Made by a program: the position numbers and the translations under genes. Below, piece after piece: positions 1 to 7,550 of a stretch of DNA of 14,724 bases. The stretch is from Bacteriovorax sp. UBA1852 (GTDB lineage: Bacteria > Bdellovibrionota > Bacteriovoracia > Bacteriovoracales > Bacteriovoracaceae), in the NCBI GenBank assembly GCA_002338505.1, contig DDIK01000069.1:1-14724 (forward strand). Reading direction: 5' to 3'. Under the pieces are notes generated by a model. That model made no database searches. It worked only from the letters and a program-made list of their open reading frames with translations, and had not been told where the DNA came from. Numbering within the stretch: position 1 is the first letter of the stretch; each line of letters begins with the position of its first letter.

Positions 1-2298
1 ACCAGGGATTGATTTAATAAAACAACTCTTTGTATCACTCGAGTCAATACAGTCCTTTTCTAGGAATCCTGTTTCATCTTTTAGTTTATTAAAGAATTCT
101 CTTTGAGTGAGAATTTTAGTTGAGCTCTCATCCTTATATTCAAGTAGACATGATTGATGAAGTCGATCGTCATTATCAAAATTTGCTTTAGATAGTGATG
201 TACAGGCTGCTCCACCTTCAGAACTACTAGGGTAATTATCCGCGAAATTTGAGCATGGAAGGTCGTTCTCGGCATGGGCCCATGGAGCTGATGTTAGTCT
301 TGCTCCACCGATTGTTGAATTAGAATCATTGAAGAGATTGACAAAAACACCAATGACTTCACCTGGGCTTATTTTAGAATTACCATTATTATATTTTGCA
401 TCATCATTTTTGATATCTGAAGGAATAACAAGGCCTTCATTAAAGAAGCTTGAGATAGCACTTCTTATGGTAACTCGATCGTCAAAGACAATGAACTCAG
501 GTTCACTTACTCTTGTGTCGAGATCTAGTTGATCTTTTGTGATCAATTCTGATTTTACTCGGTTGATGGTATCAACGGATAGATCAAAACTTGGCCTGAT
601 GAGTGAGTCGCTATTTAAGTCAGCATTATATTTTCTAAATAATAAGAGGCCGTAGCTATCAAGTAGCTTTTCTAGGCTTGCTTTACTGTAATTTGCACAA
701 TTGACCTTATTACTAATGACAGTGATATTTAGTAAGTGCCTGGCGAATGTTTGTGAGAAGCTTCTAAAGTCTGGAGGCCTAACGTCATTAGACCACTCAT
801 ATGCTAAATTTCTATTCATGTTAATAGCATAAGATGAAGATATTCTAAGTTCATCTGTACCTTTCGCTGTTAAATCTCCAAGCTCCGCTAGAGTTTCAGT
901 GAGTGCGTTGACAATAATCTTTTGAGATTCATCAACTGATTTTGAACACGCTGTCATGATCTCTTTTGTTGCAGCGGTTAGAAAGTGCGACATAATTTGA
1001 CCAGTGTTGTGTACATCTGACTCATTTACTTCAGGAGAGTTTGGACTGTATGTAATGTATTGTGGGTATGAGAGTCTATCAGACTCATCTGTGCTTATAC
1101 CATTGACGTGTAGGTCATCGTCTTCAGATAATGGTCTCGATAGATTGAGATAACGTCCTAGGGCCCATTCACCCCAGTGTGTTCTATTATTTGAATAATA
1201 ACTGAAGTAATCGGCGATACCCTCATTGATTGATCTGGCCTCGTAGTTATTTCCACCAAAGGTATTTGTAAATCTTGTAGGTGGAGAAAATGGAACCCAG
1301 CTATAGTAGCCAGAAGAGAGCGAGTAGTAACAGCTTCCATCTGAGATTTGAAGGATAGCTCCTGAGCTATCTGCAAACACTGCTTGTGGATCATCTGTAG
1401 CAACATTACATGAGTTTGATGTATTACACTTTGTATTGAAGTTACATGTCTCTTGATTTTCAATTCTTGTTGTATATGGAATTTGATTGGTCAGATCGAG
1501 GTATGCATTATTTCTAATATTATACATCATATCTACCATACCATGGCCTAGCTCGTGATACACTAGTGTGCTATCTTCAGCGAACTTGAGTTCTTCACTA
1601 TATACTGAATCATATCCCATACACATAGAGAATTCAGCGGAGCTATAGAATGCATTATTTACGGCCCCAGAACAGTCTGCATAGGCAACCATTGCTTTTG
1701 GTCTTACTACACTAGTGACGGGATCTATTTCTTTTTTCCAAAATAATTTCTTTGAATATATGCCATCAGGTAGAGCAGAGTAGGCGTAGAGAGGATCGTT
1801 GGTCCATTCTATATCATCATTAACAGTACCGTAATTGAGTGCGTAACTTTCAAGATCATTATTGAATTGATCGATCATCGTTTTCATATGATAGAAAGTG
1901 TTAAGCTGAAGAAACTCATCCGAAGCTGTGTCAAAGGCCCATCTATTGTCATCATTATCAAAGATAGATGTATCTTGATTTTTTTGTACATAGTAGCAGA
2001 TATCACTATTGCTATTGAGACAATTTCCCTGAAGCTTTGTATTTGTTGTGACATCAATTGATGATGTGAGATACGAATTGAGATTTGCACTATATTCGAG
2101 ATCGTAATTTCCAGATAATACAATAGGGTTATCTAAGAGTACTCGACCTTTTCCAGCCGTTAGTCCTTCTTTAGAAGTCGCTATATTTGTTGAGCTTCCT
2201 TGTCTTACTGAATTACTTTGTTTCACACAGGAAGATATTAGGTTTAAGACTAAACCTAGTAATATGATTTTCTTATATTTTAGCAAATCGCTCTTCAT
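1..2298 (-). CDS. Lipoprotein zinc metalloprotease, M4/M36-like gluzincin (3' end beyond left edge)
   Basis: An uninterrupted reading frame of 766 codons runs from ATG at 2298 to base 1 with no stop, so the C-terminus is missing. The N-terminus is a lipoprotein signal with lipobox I-S-S-C, lipidated Cys at residue 24. The zinc site is HELGH at residues 248-252, followed by a Glu-ligand motif INEGIAD (Glu 359) and a DVHNTGQIMSH segment at 428-438, which resembles the region carrying the transition-state His in thermolysin and fungalysin families. These three motifs in order support a clan MA gluzincin peptidase at the cell surface or in the periplasm. Oddly, HELGH and Glu 359 are about 110 residues apart; thermolysin has about 20. 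The insertion is Cys-containing. Near residues 637-647 an NNGNSKISPGE segment resembles the Asn/Gly-PGE motif that opens Ig-like accessory domains. AGGA lies 9 nt before the ATG, and a stop codon just upstream fixes the start. Substrate is unknown. Confidence 0.85.
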   Translation of the reverse strand, partial: MKSDLLKYKKIILLGLVLNLISSCVKQSNSVRQGSSTNIATSKEGLTAGKGRVLLDNPIVLSGNYDLEYSANLNSYLTSSIDVTTNTKLQGNCLNSNSDICYYVQKNQDTSIFDNDDNRWAFDTASDEFLQLNTFYHMKTMIDQFNNDLESYALNYGTVNDDIEWTNDPLYAYSALPDGIYSKKLFWKKEIDPVTSVVRPKAMVAYADCSGAVNNAFYSSAEFSMCMGYDSVYSEELKFAEDSTLVYHELGHGMVDMMYNIRNNAYLDLTNQIPYTTRIENQETCNFNTKCNTSNSCNVATDDPQAVFADSSGAILQISDGSCYYSLSSGYYSWVPFSPPTRFTNTFGGNNYEARSINEGIADYFSYYSNNRTHWGEWALGRYLNLSRPLSEDDDLHVNGISTDESDRLSYPQYITYSPNSPEVNESDVHNTGQIMSHFLTAATKEIMTACSKSVDESQKIIVNALTETLAELGDLTAKGTDELRISSSYAINMNRNLAYEWSNDVRPPDFRSFSQTFARHLLNITVISNKVNCANYSKASLEKLLDSYGLLLFRKYNADLNSDSLIRPSFDLSVDTINRVKSELITKDQLDLDTRVSEPEFIVFDDRVTIRSAISSFFNEGLVIPSDIKNDDAKYNNGNSKISPGEVIGVFVNLFNDSNSTIGGARLTSAPWAHAENDLPCSNFADNYPSSSEGGAACTSLSKANFDNDDRLHQSCLLEYKDESSTKILTQREFFNKLKDETGFLEKDCIDSSDTKSCFIKSIPG

Positions 2299-2330
2299 TT
2301 TCTTACGTCCTACTAATTCTTGCGATTTAA

Positions 2331-5300
2331 TTATCTCGTTTTTCCATTAACGAAGAATGGGTTGGCCATATCTTGACCAAGGTTTTCTAACATACCTTTT
2401 TGTATTGAGTTTCCAGTTATGTGTGCACAGCTTGTGTACTTGTATTTTTCACCCATTTCCGACCATGCATAGGACTTCTCTAGGCTTAGAACAGTCTTTA
2501 AAGTGAAGTTTATATCTTGATACTGTGAATTATTATCTTTAAATTTCTTAACTACTTCATCTCTCTTTTCTGAATCACCCATACATGTTGTAAATGTACT
2601 TTTATTCTGGTTAAAATTTTCATCTGATAGACATGAATCAAATATCTTTCTGTTGATATTGTCTTTTACTTTACATAAGTTAGTATCGTTAGTGTCAGTA
2701 CTAGTGCTTTGAGTAATGTATTCGTTGAGAGAAGTAGTATATTCCCCAGTCAAATCAGCTTTTTTGGTTCTAAGATTGATTCTAGCACTATTTAAACTGG
2801 CTTGTGCTCTGGCGCAAGTATCCCCTGAACAATTTGCAAGACTTTGTTCAGCATATTTAATGTTATCTTTTAGATCTTTGACTTCTTGATTTTTTTCAAT
2901 GAGAGCTGCAATGTTGGCATTTAGGTATTCTGAAGTCAGAGGCAGACTTATATTAGTTTCACCTAGTTCCTTCAAACTTCTAGCTGTGTGAATGAATACA
3001 TCATCTTCAATATCCCTTGGTAGATCGTCTGTTCTTCCGTCAATATAGTTTTCGATCTTCTTTTTATATTTCCCAAGTCTTGATGGTATATTATTTTTCA
3101 TTTCCTTTTTTGCTTTACTTAAAGCTGAGTTCCAATTACCACCTTTTTTACAAAGTCTATCGATGTAGTCTGTATCTTTTGCTTTGCTATTCTCTTGGCC
3201 TGCGGAGTCGTTATTGGCACTCATACATATGGATTTCATTTCTTGTCCAAGTCCATATGCATCTGGAACATAAACAGAGGCCACTTTCATACTTTCGTCA
3301 AGTAAGTCTCCTAGATCATCACCACAGCCTGGATTTGGTTTTTCTTGTTGTGCTAGTCCATTTAGTTGATTACAGAAGTTTGTATAACCAGCTTGCGCTT
3401 CTTGATTCGCCTCTGCTATGTCTTGAGCACGCTTGGCCTCGTTTTCCTCAATTTGAGCGATAGCACCTACACATTGAGTTTGGATATCACTCCAAGTGTC
3501 AATTTCGTTTTCCCAGTTTTGTTTGATATCTGTTGCAATATTTTCAGCTACTCTTAATTTGTCTTGTACATAGCTTTTAAAAGAGTTTTTCATCTTGTCC
3601 ATTTGTCCCGCCGTGAGGCCGAATAGTTCTTTTCTAAGGTCACCACCACCTTTAATTGAAGCACCTTGAATAACACTCTTGTCTTCAGAGAGTGAAATTG
3701 GATCAAGCGGTGGTAGGTTAAAGTCATTTCCTGAGCCAGAAAGATAGTATTGTTTTTGATCAGGTGACATATAAGGACTATTTTCTATCTGTGCTCGTGC
3801 AGCTGAAGAGAGTTGTTTTGGATAGATTTTATCGTGTAGATTTCCAGCTAGAGTTGTAAGTTCAGCTTTCATCTGCTTTACCATGTCCTCTGCTTGGTTT
3901 TCTAGGAGCTTAACTTGGTTGTTATATTGAGTTTCTCTATTTTCTAGTTCTTGAGTGTACTTATTTTTAACTACTTTTATTCTTTCGCCACATTGTGCGA
4001 CCTTTTGTGAACAGAAGTTTGCTTTCTTTAAACAGAAACCTGCAGACTCTTGACTCCATAATGTCTTTGGATCATTACAGTCTTGCGTGGAAATACTTCG
4101 TCCATCGCAGTTAAGTATCTTGTCTGCTAGTTCTTTTTGGATATTTATTTTATTGTCTGAACTACCCATTGTCTTTTGAGCAATTGCGTTTGTTTTTGTC
4201 TTTACCTTATCTAGGATATCTCTAAAGTTATTGAGACTATCATTCGTTGTCGCCGTCTTATCTTCCCCTGTATATACTCTTGTACATTGTTCTACTTGTT
4301 CGTTGACTAGAGTTTTTAGAGATTTGAAAACGGCTTTACCATCTTGATTGGATACATTTGTTGTTATTTTACTATTGTAATATGATGATAGATTACTCTC
4401 TAGTTCTTCTATGCTGTTAACATTTGAAATGATGCTTTTAATTGTCCCATCTTTATAGGCGGCAGTAATATTACCTTTGTCTCCAGTTTGTGAGTGCCTA
4501 AAGTTATTTAGAAAAGCGGTTACTGGATCAGACCTATTTGCTGAGTTTTCACCTCTAATACAACTTAGAACAAATTTATTCTTGTACTGAGTATCGAGTT
4601 TCGAAATCATAGAGTTCATTTTTATTTGATAATTTGGATCTTCAATATTTGGAATTGTATTACTTGTACTGGCCTGCTCGCCTAGAGTGGAGTTTAATTC
4701 ATTGATTAGATTATTAACCTCCGCTGTGTCTGCTTTTATGTCGAGGAGATTTGATCTCATCGCATTTTCTAGCATTGACCAGTTTTCGGGCCTTACTTTA
4801 TTCTTTGCTTTCGTAGTGGCTATATTTGTTAATCCATTCTTATATTCATTACTTAAAATTCTTATATCTTCTTCAATTCTCTTTTGTTTAATTTTTAAAC
4901 TTGGTCCTCTGTAGTCTGATGCTGACTCATCGATATAGTCCATCGTTGTACTGATCGACATAAGCCCCTGTGATTTCCCAACCTGATTAAGAGTTGATCC
5001 TGTCACTTTAAAAGCGTCACTACAATCTTTACCGATCATATCTGAGAAGTTAAGATCTGCGAGATCTGGGTTTGACTGCGTACCTTGATAGAGAAGTTGT
5101 GAAACTTCATTCATTTTCTCTACATTCTCTTTTTGCAGGTCTTCAGCTTTTTTGATATTCTGTTTGAAGATTTCAACGCCTTCATTGTATTTCTTTAAGA
5201 GACCTTCTGCGTCGGCTTGCATTCTATTTAATGAATCAGTTATACACTGTTGACCAATACCCATTGCATTATTCGTAGGCTTCATAAAGCTTTCGTACAT

Positions 5301-5702
5301 TTTTATATAGTTTTGAGCAACAGTTACTGCCTGGGCCATACTTTCTGGAGGTACGACTCCTACAGCACAGTAGTTTTCTACTTTAAAAGTAGAGTCCGGT
5401 GGAACTAGGCAATTACTGAATATGTAATGTCTATTACTTCCTGACTGAAGTGAGGAATTTATATTGGCCTGCTCAGACTGCATTCTTGTAAGAAGCTGTT
5501 GAGCTTCTATTGATTTTGGATCCATCATCATTTGATTTTGCTGCGTTGTCGCTTGTTGAAATTGTGAGCCTATAGCTCCAATTGAATTTAATATGGCATT
5601 GGCAGCACCTTGAGCAAGAACGGGTGTTGAACTATATAAAAGTGATCCGCTTATAGCGAAAATCTTCGACACTTTCATAAAGTTTTTTGAAATCTTACTC
5701 AC
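2331..5702 (-). CDS. Large exported coiled-coil protein with about 22 cysteines, unknown function
   Basis: I do not recognise the family. The protein is 1123 residues when started at GTG 5702, chosen because GAGGAG lies 7 nt upstream; a TTG five codons earlier overlaps that site and is unlikely. The N-terminus is a Sec signal peptide: basic start, hydrophobic residues 14-29, cleavage probably after VLA at residue 30. The mature protein begins Gln-rich. Heptad-like, charged helical stretches that look like coiled coil lie near residues 153-204, 568-622, 728-781 and 930-995, separated by Asn/Ser-rich segments. About 22 Cys are spread along the chain, an even count compatible with disulfides outside the cytoplasm. 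No transmembrane helix follows the signal peptide and no lipobox is present, so it is probably periplasmic or secreted. It precedes the metalloprotease lipoprotein by 32 nt on the same strand, suggesting cotranscription; it could be a partner or substrate of that protease, which is inference. Confidence 0.85.
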   Translation of the reverse strand: MSKISKNFMKVSKIFAISGSLLYSSTPVLAQGAANAILNSIGAIGSQFQQATTQQNQMMMDPKSIEAQQLLTRMQSEQANINSSLQSGSNRHYIFSNCLVPPDSTFKVENYCAVGVVPPESMAQAVTVAQNYIKMYESFMKPTNNAMGIGQQCITDSLNRMQADAEGLLKKYNEGVEIFKQNIKKAEDLQKENVEKMNEVSQLLYQGTQSNPDLADLNFSDMIGKDCSDAFKVTGSTLNQVGKSQGLMSISTTMDYIDESASDYRGPSLKIKQKRIEEDIRILSNEYKNGLTNIATTKAKNKVRPENWSMLENAMRSNLLDIKADTAEVNNLINELNSTLGEQASTSNTIPNIEDPNYQIKMNSMISKLDTQYKNKFVLSCIRGENSANRSDPVTAFLNNFRHSQTGDKGNITAAYKDGTIKSIISNVNSIEELESNLSSYYNSKITTNVSNQDGKAVFKSLKTLVNEQVEQCTRVYTGEDKTATTNDSLNNFRDILDKVKTKTNAIAQKTMGSSDNKINIQKELADKILNCDGRSISTQDCNDPKTLWSQESAGFCLKKANFCSQKVAQCGERIKVVKNKYTQELENRETQYNNQVKLLENQAEDMVKQMKAELTTLAGNLHDKIYPKQLSSAARAQIENSPYMSPDQKQYYLSGSGNDFNLPPLDPISLSEDKSVIQGASIKGGGDLRKELFGLTAGQMDKMKNSFKSYVQDKLRVAENIATDIKQNWENEIDTWSDIQTQCVGAIAQIEENEAKRAQDIAEANQEAQAGYTNFCNQLNGLAQQEKPNPGCGDDLGDLLDESMKVASVYVPDAYGLGQEMKSICMSANNDSAGQENSKAKDTDYIDRLCKKGGNWNSALSKAKKEMKNNIPSRLGKYKKKIENYIDGRTDDLPRDIEDDVFIHTARSLKELGETNISLPLTSEYLNANIAALIEKNQEVKDLKDNIKYAEQSLANCSGDTCARAQASLNSARINLRTKKADLTGEYTTSLNEYITQSTSTDTNDTNLCKVKDNINRKIFDSCLSDENFNQNKSTFTTCMGDSEKRDEVVKKFKDNNSQYQDINFTLKTVLSLEKSYAWSEMGEKYKYTSCAHITGNSIQKGMLENLGQDMANPFFVNGKTR

Positions 5703-5709
5703 TTGGATA

Positions 5710-5715
5710 CTCCTC
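5710..5715 (-). promoter_or_regulatory. Ribosome binding site GAGGAG that sets a GTG start
   Basis: On the minus strand GAGGAG is followed by 7 nt and then GTG at 5702-5700. This is a near-ideal Shine-Dalgarno arrangement. It decides against the upstream TTG at 5717, which overlaps the site, and places the signal peptide at the very N-terminus of the protein. Confidence 0.8.
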
Positions 5716-5773
5716 AATATTTCAACACGTTATACGTATCGGATAGCTCTCTCTTTTCTTTATTTTATAGGAC

Positions 5774-5803
5774 TTTATAATTCCGACCAAAAGAATTGGT
5801 CAC
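5774..5803 (-). promoter_or_regulatory. Candidate sigma-70-type promoter for the exported-protein operon
   Basis: Read on the minus strand, GTGACC (5803-5798, four of six matches to TTGACA) is followed after 18 nt by TATAAA (5779-5774). Transcription would begin near 5767 and give a leader of about 65 nt before the GTG at 5702. A second TATAAA lies at 5769-5764 and could serve as an alternative -10. This is assigned by hexamer match only. Confidence 0.35.
5785..5801. repeat. Perfect inverted repeat GACCAA-N5-TTGGTC, possible operator
   Basis: GACCAA at 5785-5790 and TTGGTC at 5796-5801 are exact reverse complements separated by AAGAA. The element lies in the spacer of the candidate minus-strand promoter, partly overlapping its -35, and about 5 nt from a TTGACA on the plus strand. 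That is a typical place for a repressor operator. It is not followed by a T-run in either direction and lies upstream of both genes, so it is not a terminator. The regulator is unknown. Confidence 0.35.
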
Positions 5804-5969
5804 TTTTGACATAAATTCTACTTTTTACGTGCATTGTAGTGTTAGGAATGTAATAATTTCGTATAGTTGTTTGATTTTTTGTTTTTGACAGGCCTATGTG
5901 TGCTCGAAAGTCGCAGCGCCATTATATAGTGGCATTTTTAAACATTTTAACCAATTTTTAATAAGATAT

Positions 5970-7550
5970 ATGAAACTTTATAACAATTTAGAATTACGTA
6001 AATTTTTATCATTTCTAGCAGATTTACTGCTTTGCTATACTTTGTCTTATATTCTTTTGAGTCAAGATGAATTGTTATTGGCAATCAAGAATTATTATCC
6101 AGAAATTTCTAATTCTTTAGCTGGTGACTTAAGCTTTAAACATCTCATTATGACTGTCGTTATGTTTATCTTTTATAGAGTCTATTTTGCGGTGATATTT
6201 GGTCTAAGTCTCTTTGAGATGATGAGTGGCCTTGTTGTTAAAGGACTTAGTCCGCTTGAACTTAGATTTTCTTCTGTTCTTCGTGTTTTCTTGCTTCCAG
6301 TTATCATAGCTGTTTCACCATTTGATCATTTTTTGAGAAATAATGGTAAGAGAACTATAGACCGCCTTCTTACTGGACAAGAGTTAGGTATGCGTTTCAA
6401 ACACTTTGGTTTTGGAATTAGTCTTGTTAGTGTCGTCGCGATGATGGTTTTTTGTTTCTATGGACCGCTTCTATATAAGAATACTTTTATCTTTAATCCA
6501 AAAGTAACTTTTACGACGGCCGATGAAGCGCCACTTGATAAGAATAGAAATTTTTCTCTGTTTAAGAATTATGGCTCAAAGTCATTTAAGCTCTATACTT
6601 TTAGTGACCTCGATGAGGGCAGGTTTGTCGTTGACCCGACATTTGAGATTAAGAAAGTCAAAGGTAGCATAGTTTATCGCCCTATGATTTCTCTCTTTGA
6701 CTCAACATATGGAATAAAGGGTATCTTCAAGATCGGTAATCGTTTTAACACTTTTAAGTTGATTAAAATGGTGAAGGATCACTATCCACTATTCATTGTC
6801 TTTTATCCGAGATTAAGTGAGTACTTAACTGCTGGAGAGCCAACTCTTGAATTAAGTGATGATGCTAGTAAAGAGCTCTTTGATCTTATTGCAAACTCTT
6901 TGTATGCAAATCCTTTTACCGCCCACCACCTTTTAAAGAAGGGACGACTCAATATTTTTCCCTATGTTCTCTTAAAGCGTGAACTCTTTAAATTGGTTTC
7001 TTATGAAGATAATATGACCGTTGATTTTGTTAAAAGGGGACAGAAGGTATTTCTTAGAACCTTAGCTAAGAACGATCTTCATAATGATTACCGCGAGTCG
7101 TTCTTTTCGTTAACGGAGCTTAATCCTATTGTTTACAATATTATTTGGGAAGGTAGTAAGTATAACGAAAAAGTGAACGAGTTATTCACGCGCTCTTTCT
7201 TTTTTAAGTCTAAGTGGGGTCAAGAAGTTGAGGCGGAGTCTGCGAGCTGGGCCAATCAAGGACTCTATAATCCACTGTCCATTCTTGATGTGGCAACAGG
7301 CAAGTATAAAGCGAACTTTGATGTGAAGCGATTTGATAAGTACATACAAAAGTACTTTGAGCAAAAGAGAAGTGATGCTTATCTTTATAATTTTGATTAT
7401 CGAAGAATGTTTAAGGCCTCTATTCAGAGACTATTAGTTGTTTTAAAAATTCAAAAAAATAATGGTCAGCCATTTTATAGTTCGACGATAAAGTATTTAA
7501 CGGACCTTCTAAGAGAATTAAAAGAGTTTGAATCGGGAGAGAGAGATTAA
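5970..7550 (+). CDS. RDD-family integral membrane protein with long C-terminal extension
   Basis: The N-terminal about 170 residues match the RDD membrane family: Arg 10 and Asp 18 around the first hydrophobic helix (about 11-30), a second helix (58-83), a third (100-116), then R-T-I-D-R-L-L-T-G at 128-136, the counterpart of the family's R-x-x-D-R-x-x-G end motif. A further helix follows (about 147-169). The remaining 355 residues are soluble, rich in Phe, Lys and Tyr, and match nothing I know; RDD proteins are often only 130-250 residues long, so this is an unusual fusion. RDD function is poorly defined. I chose the ATG at 5970 because the RDD homology begins just after it; a GTG at 5898 would add 24 non-hydrophobic residues after a weak site. 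The gene abuts uppP (TAAATG), implying translational coupling and an envelope role, which is inference. Confidence 0.8.
   Translation: MKLYNNLELRKFLSFLADLLLCYTLSYILLSQDELLLAIKNYYPEISNSLAGDLSFKHLIMTVVMFIFYRVYFAVIFGLSLFEMMSGLVVKGLSPLELRFSSVLRVFLLPVIIAVSPFDHFLRNNGKRTIDRLLTGQELGMRFKHFGFGISLVSVVAMMVFCFYGPLLYKNTFIFNPKVTFTTADEAPLDKNRNFSLFKNYGSKSFKLYTFSDLDEGRFVVDPTFEIKKVKGSIVYRPMISLFDSTYGIKGIFKIGNRFNTFKLIKMVKDHYPLFIVFYPRLSEYLTAGEPTLELSDDASKELFDLIANSLYANPFTAHHLLKKGRLNIFPYVLLKRELFKLVSYEDNMTVDFVKRGQKVFLRTLAKNDLHNDYRESFFSLTELNPIVYNIIWEGSKYNEKVNELFTRSFFFKSKWGQEVEAESASWANQGLYNPLSILDVATGKYKANFDVKRFDKYIQKYFEQKRSDAYLYNFDYRRMFKASIQRLLVVLKIQKNNGQPFYSSTIKYLTDLLRELKEFESGERD

Larger units (their letters stand above)
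5703..5969. promoter_or_regulatory. Divergent intergenic region between the exported-protein operon and the RDD-uppP operon
   Basis: These 267 bases must hold the promoters of both flanking operons. It is strongly AT-rich. For the minus-strand operon a candidate promoter and an inverted repeat are listed separately. For the plus-strand operon two perfect TTGACA hexamers occur (5806-5811 and 5885-5890), and TATAGT-like hexamers occur at 5862-5867 and 5925-5930. No pair has a normal 16-18 nt spacer, so no plus-strand promoter can be assigned with confidence. No terminator hairpin is expected here because the genes point away from each other, and none is seen. Confidence 0.5.

Noticed and set aside
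329..532. Plus-strand 67-codon frame
   Set aside because: It lies opposite the C-terminal part of the metalloprotease and has no signal, motif or ribosome site.
1158..2123. Minus-strand open frames at 1158-1463 and 1884-2123 that could be small genes
   Set aside because: They are out-of-frame shadows of the metalloprotease gene, whose own frame is open throughout and carries the HELGH and NEGIAD motifs.
3017..3463. Plus-strand open frame of 148 codons inside the exported-protein gene
   Set aside because: It is antisense to a gene with a clear signal peptide and ribosome site. Its composition (Leu, Tyr, Ser and His rich) is what a reversed coding strand gives, and it shows no motif.
5806..5811. 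Perfect TTGACA as a plus-strand -35
   Set aside because: No -10 better than three of six matches (TGCATT) lies at 16-18 nt spacing.
5885..5890. Perfect TTGACA as a -35 for the RDD-uppP operon
   Set aside because: The nearest TATA-like hexamer downstream is more than 30 nt away, and the expected -10 position reads AAGTCG. A match to one hexamer alone is not enough.
5898..5969. GTG start at 5898 for the RDD protein
   Set aside because: It adds 24 residues without hydrophobic or conserved character, and the RDD homology begins just after the ATG at 5970. It is not fully excluded, because neither start has a strong ribosome site.
7182..7364. Minus-strand 60-codon frame in the RDD gene
   Set aside because: Antisense shadow with no supporting signal.
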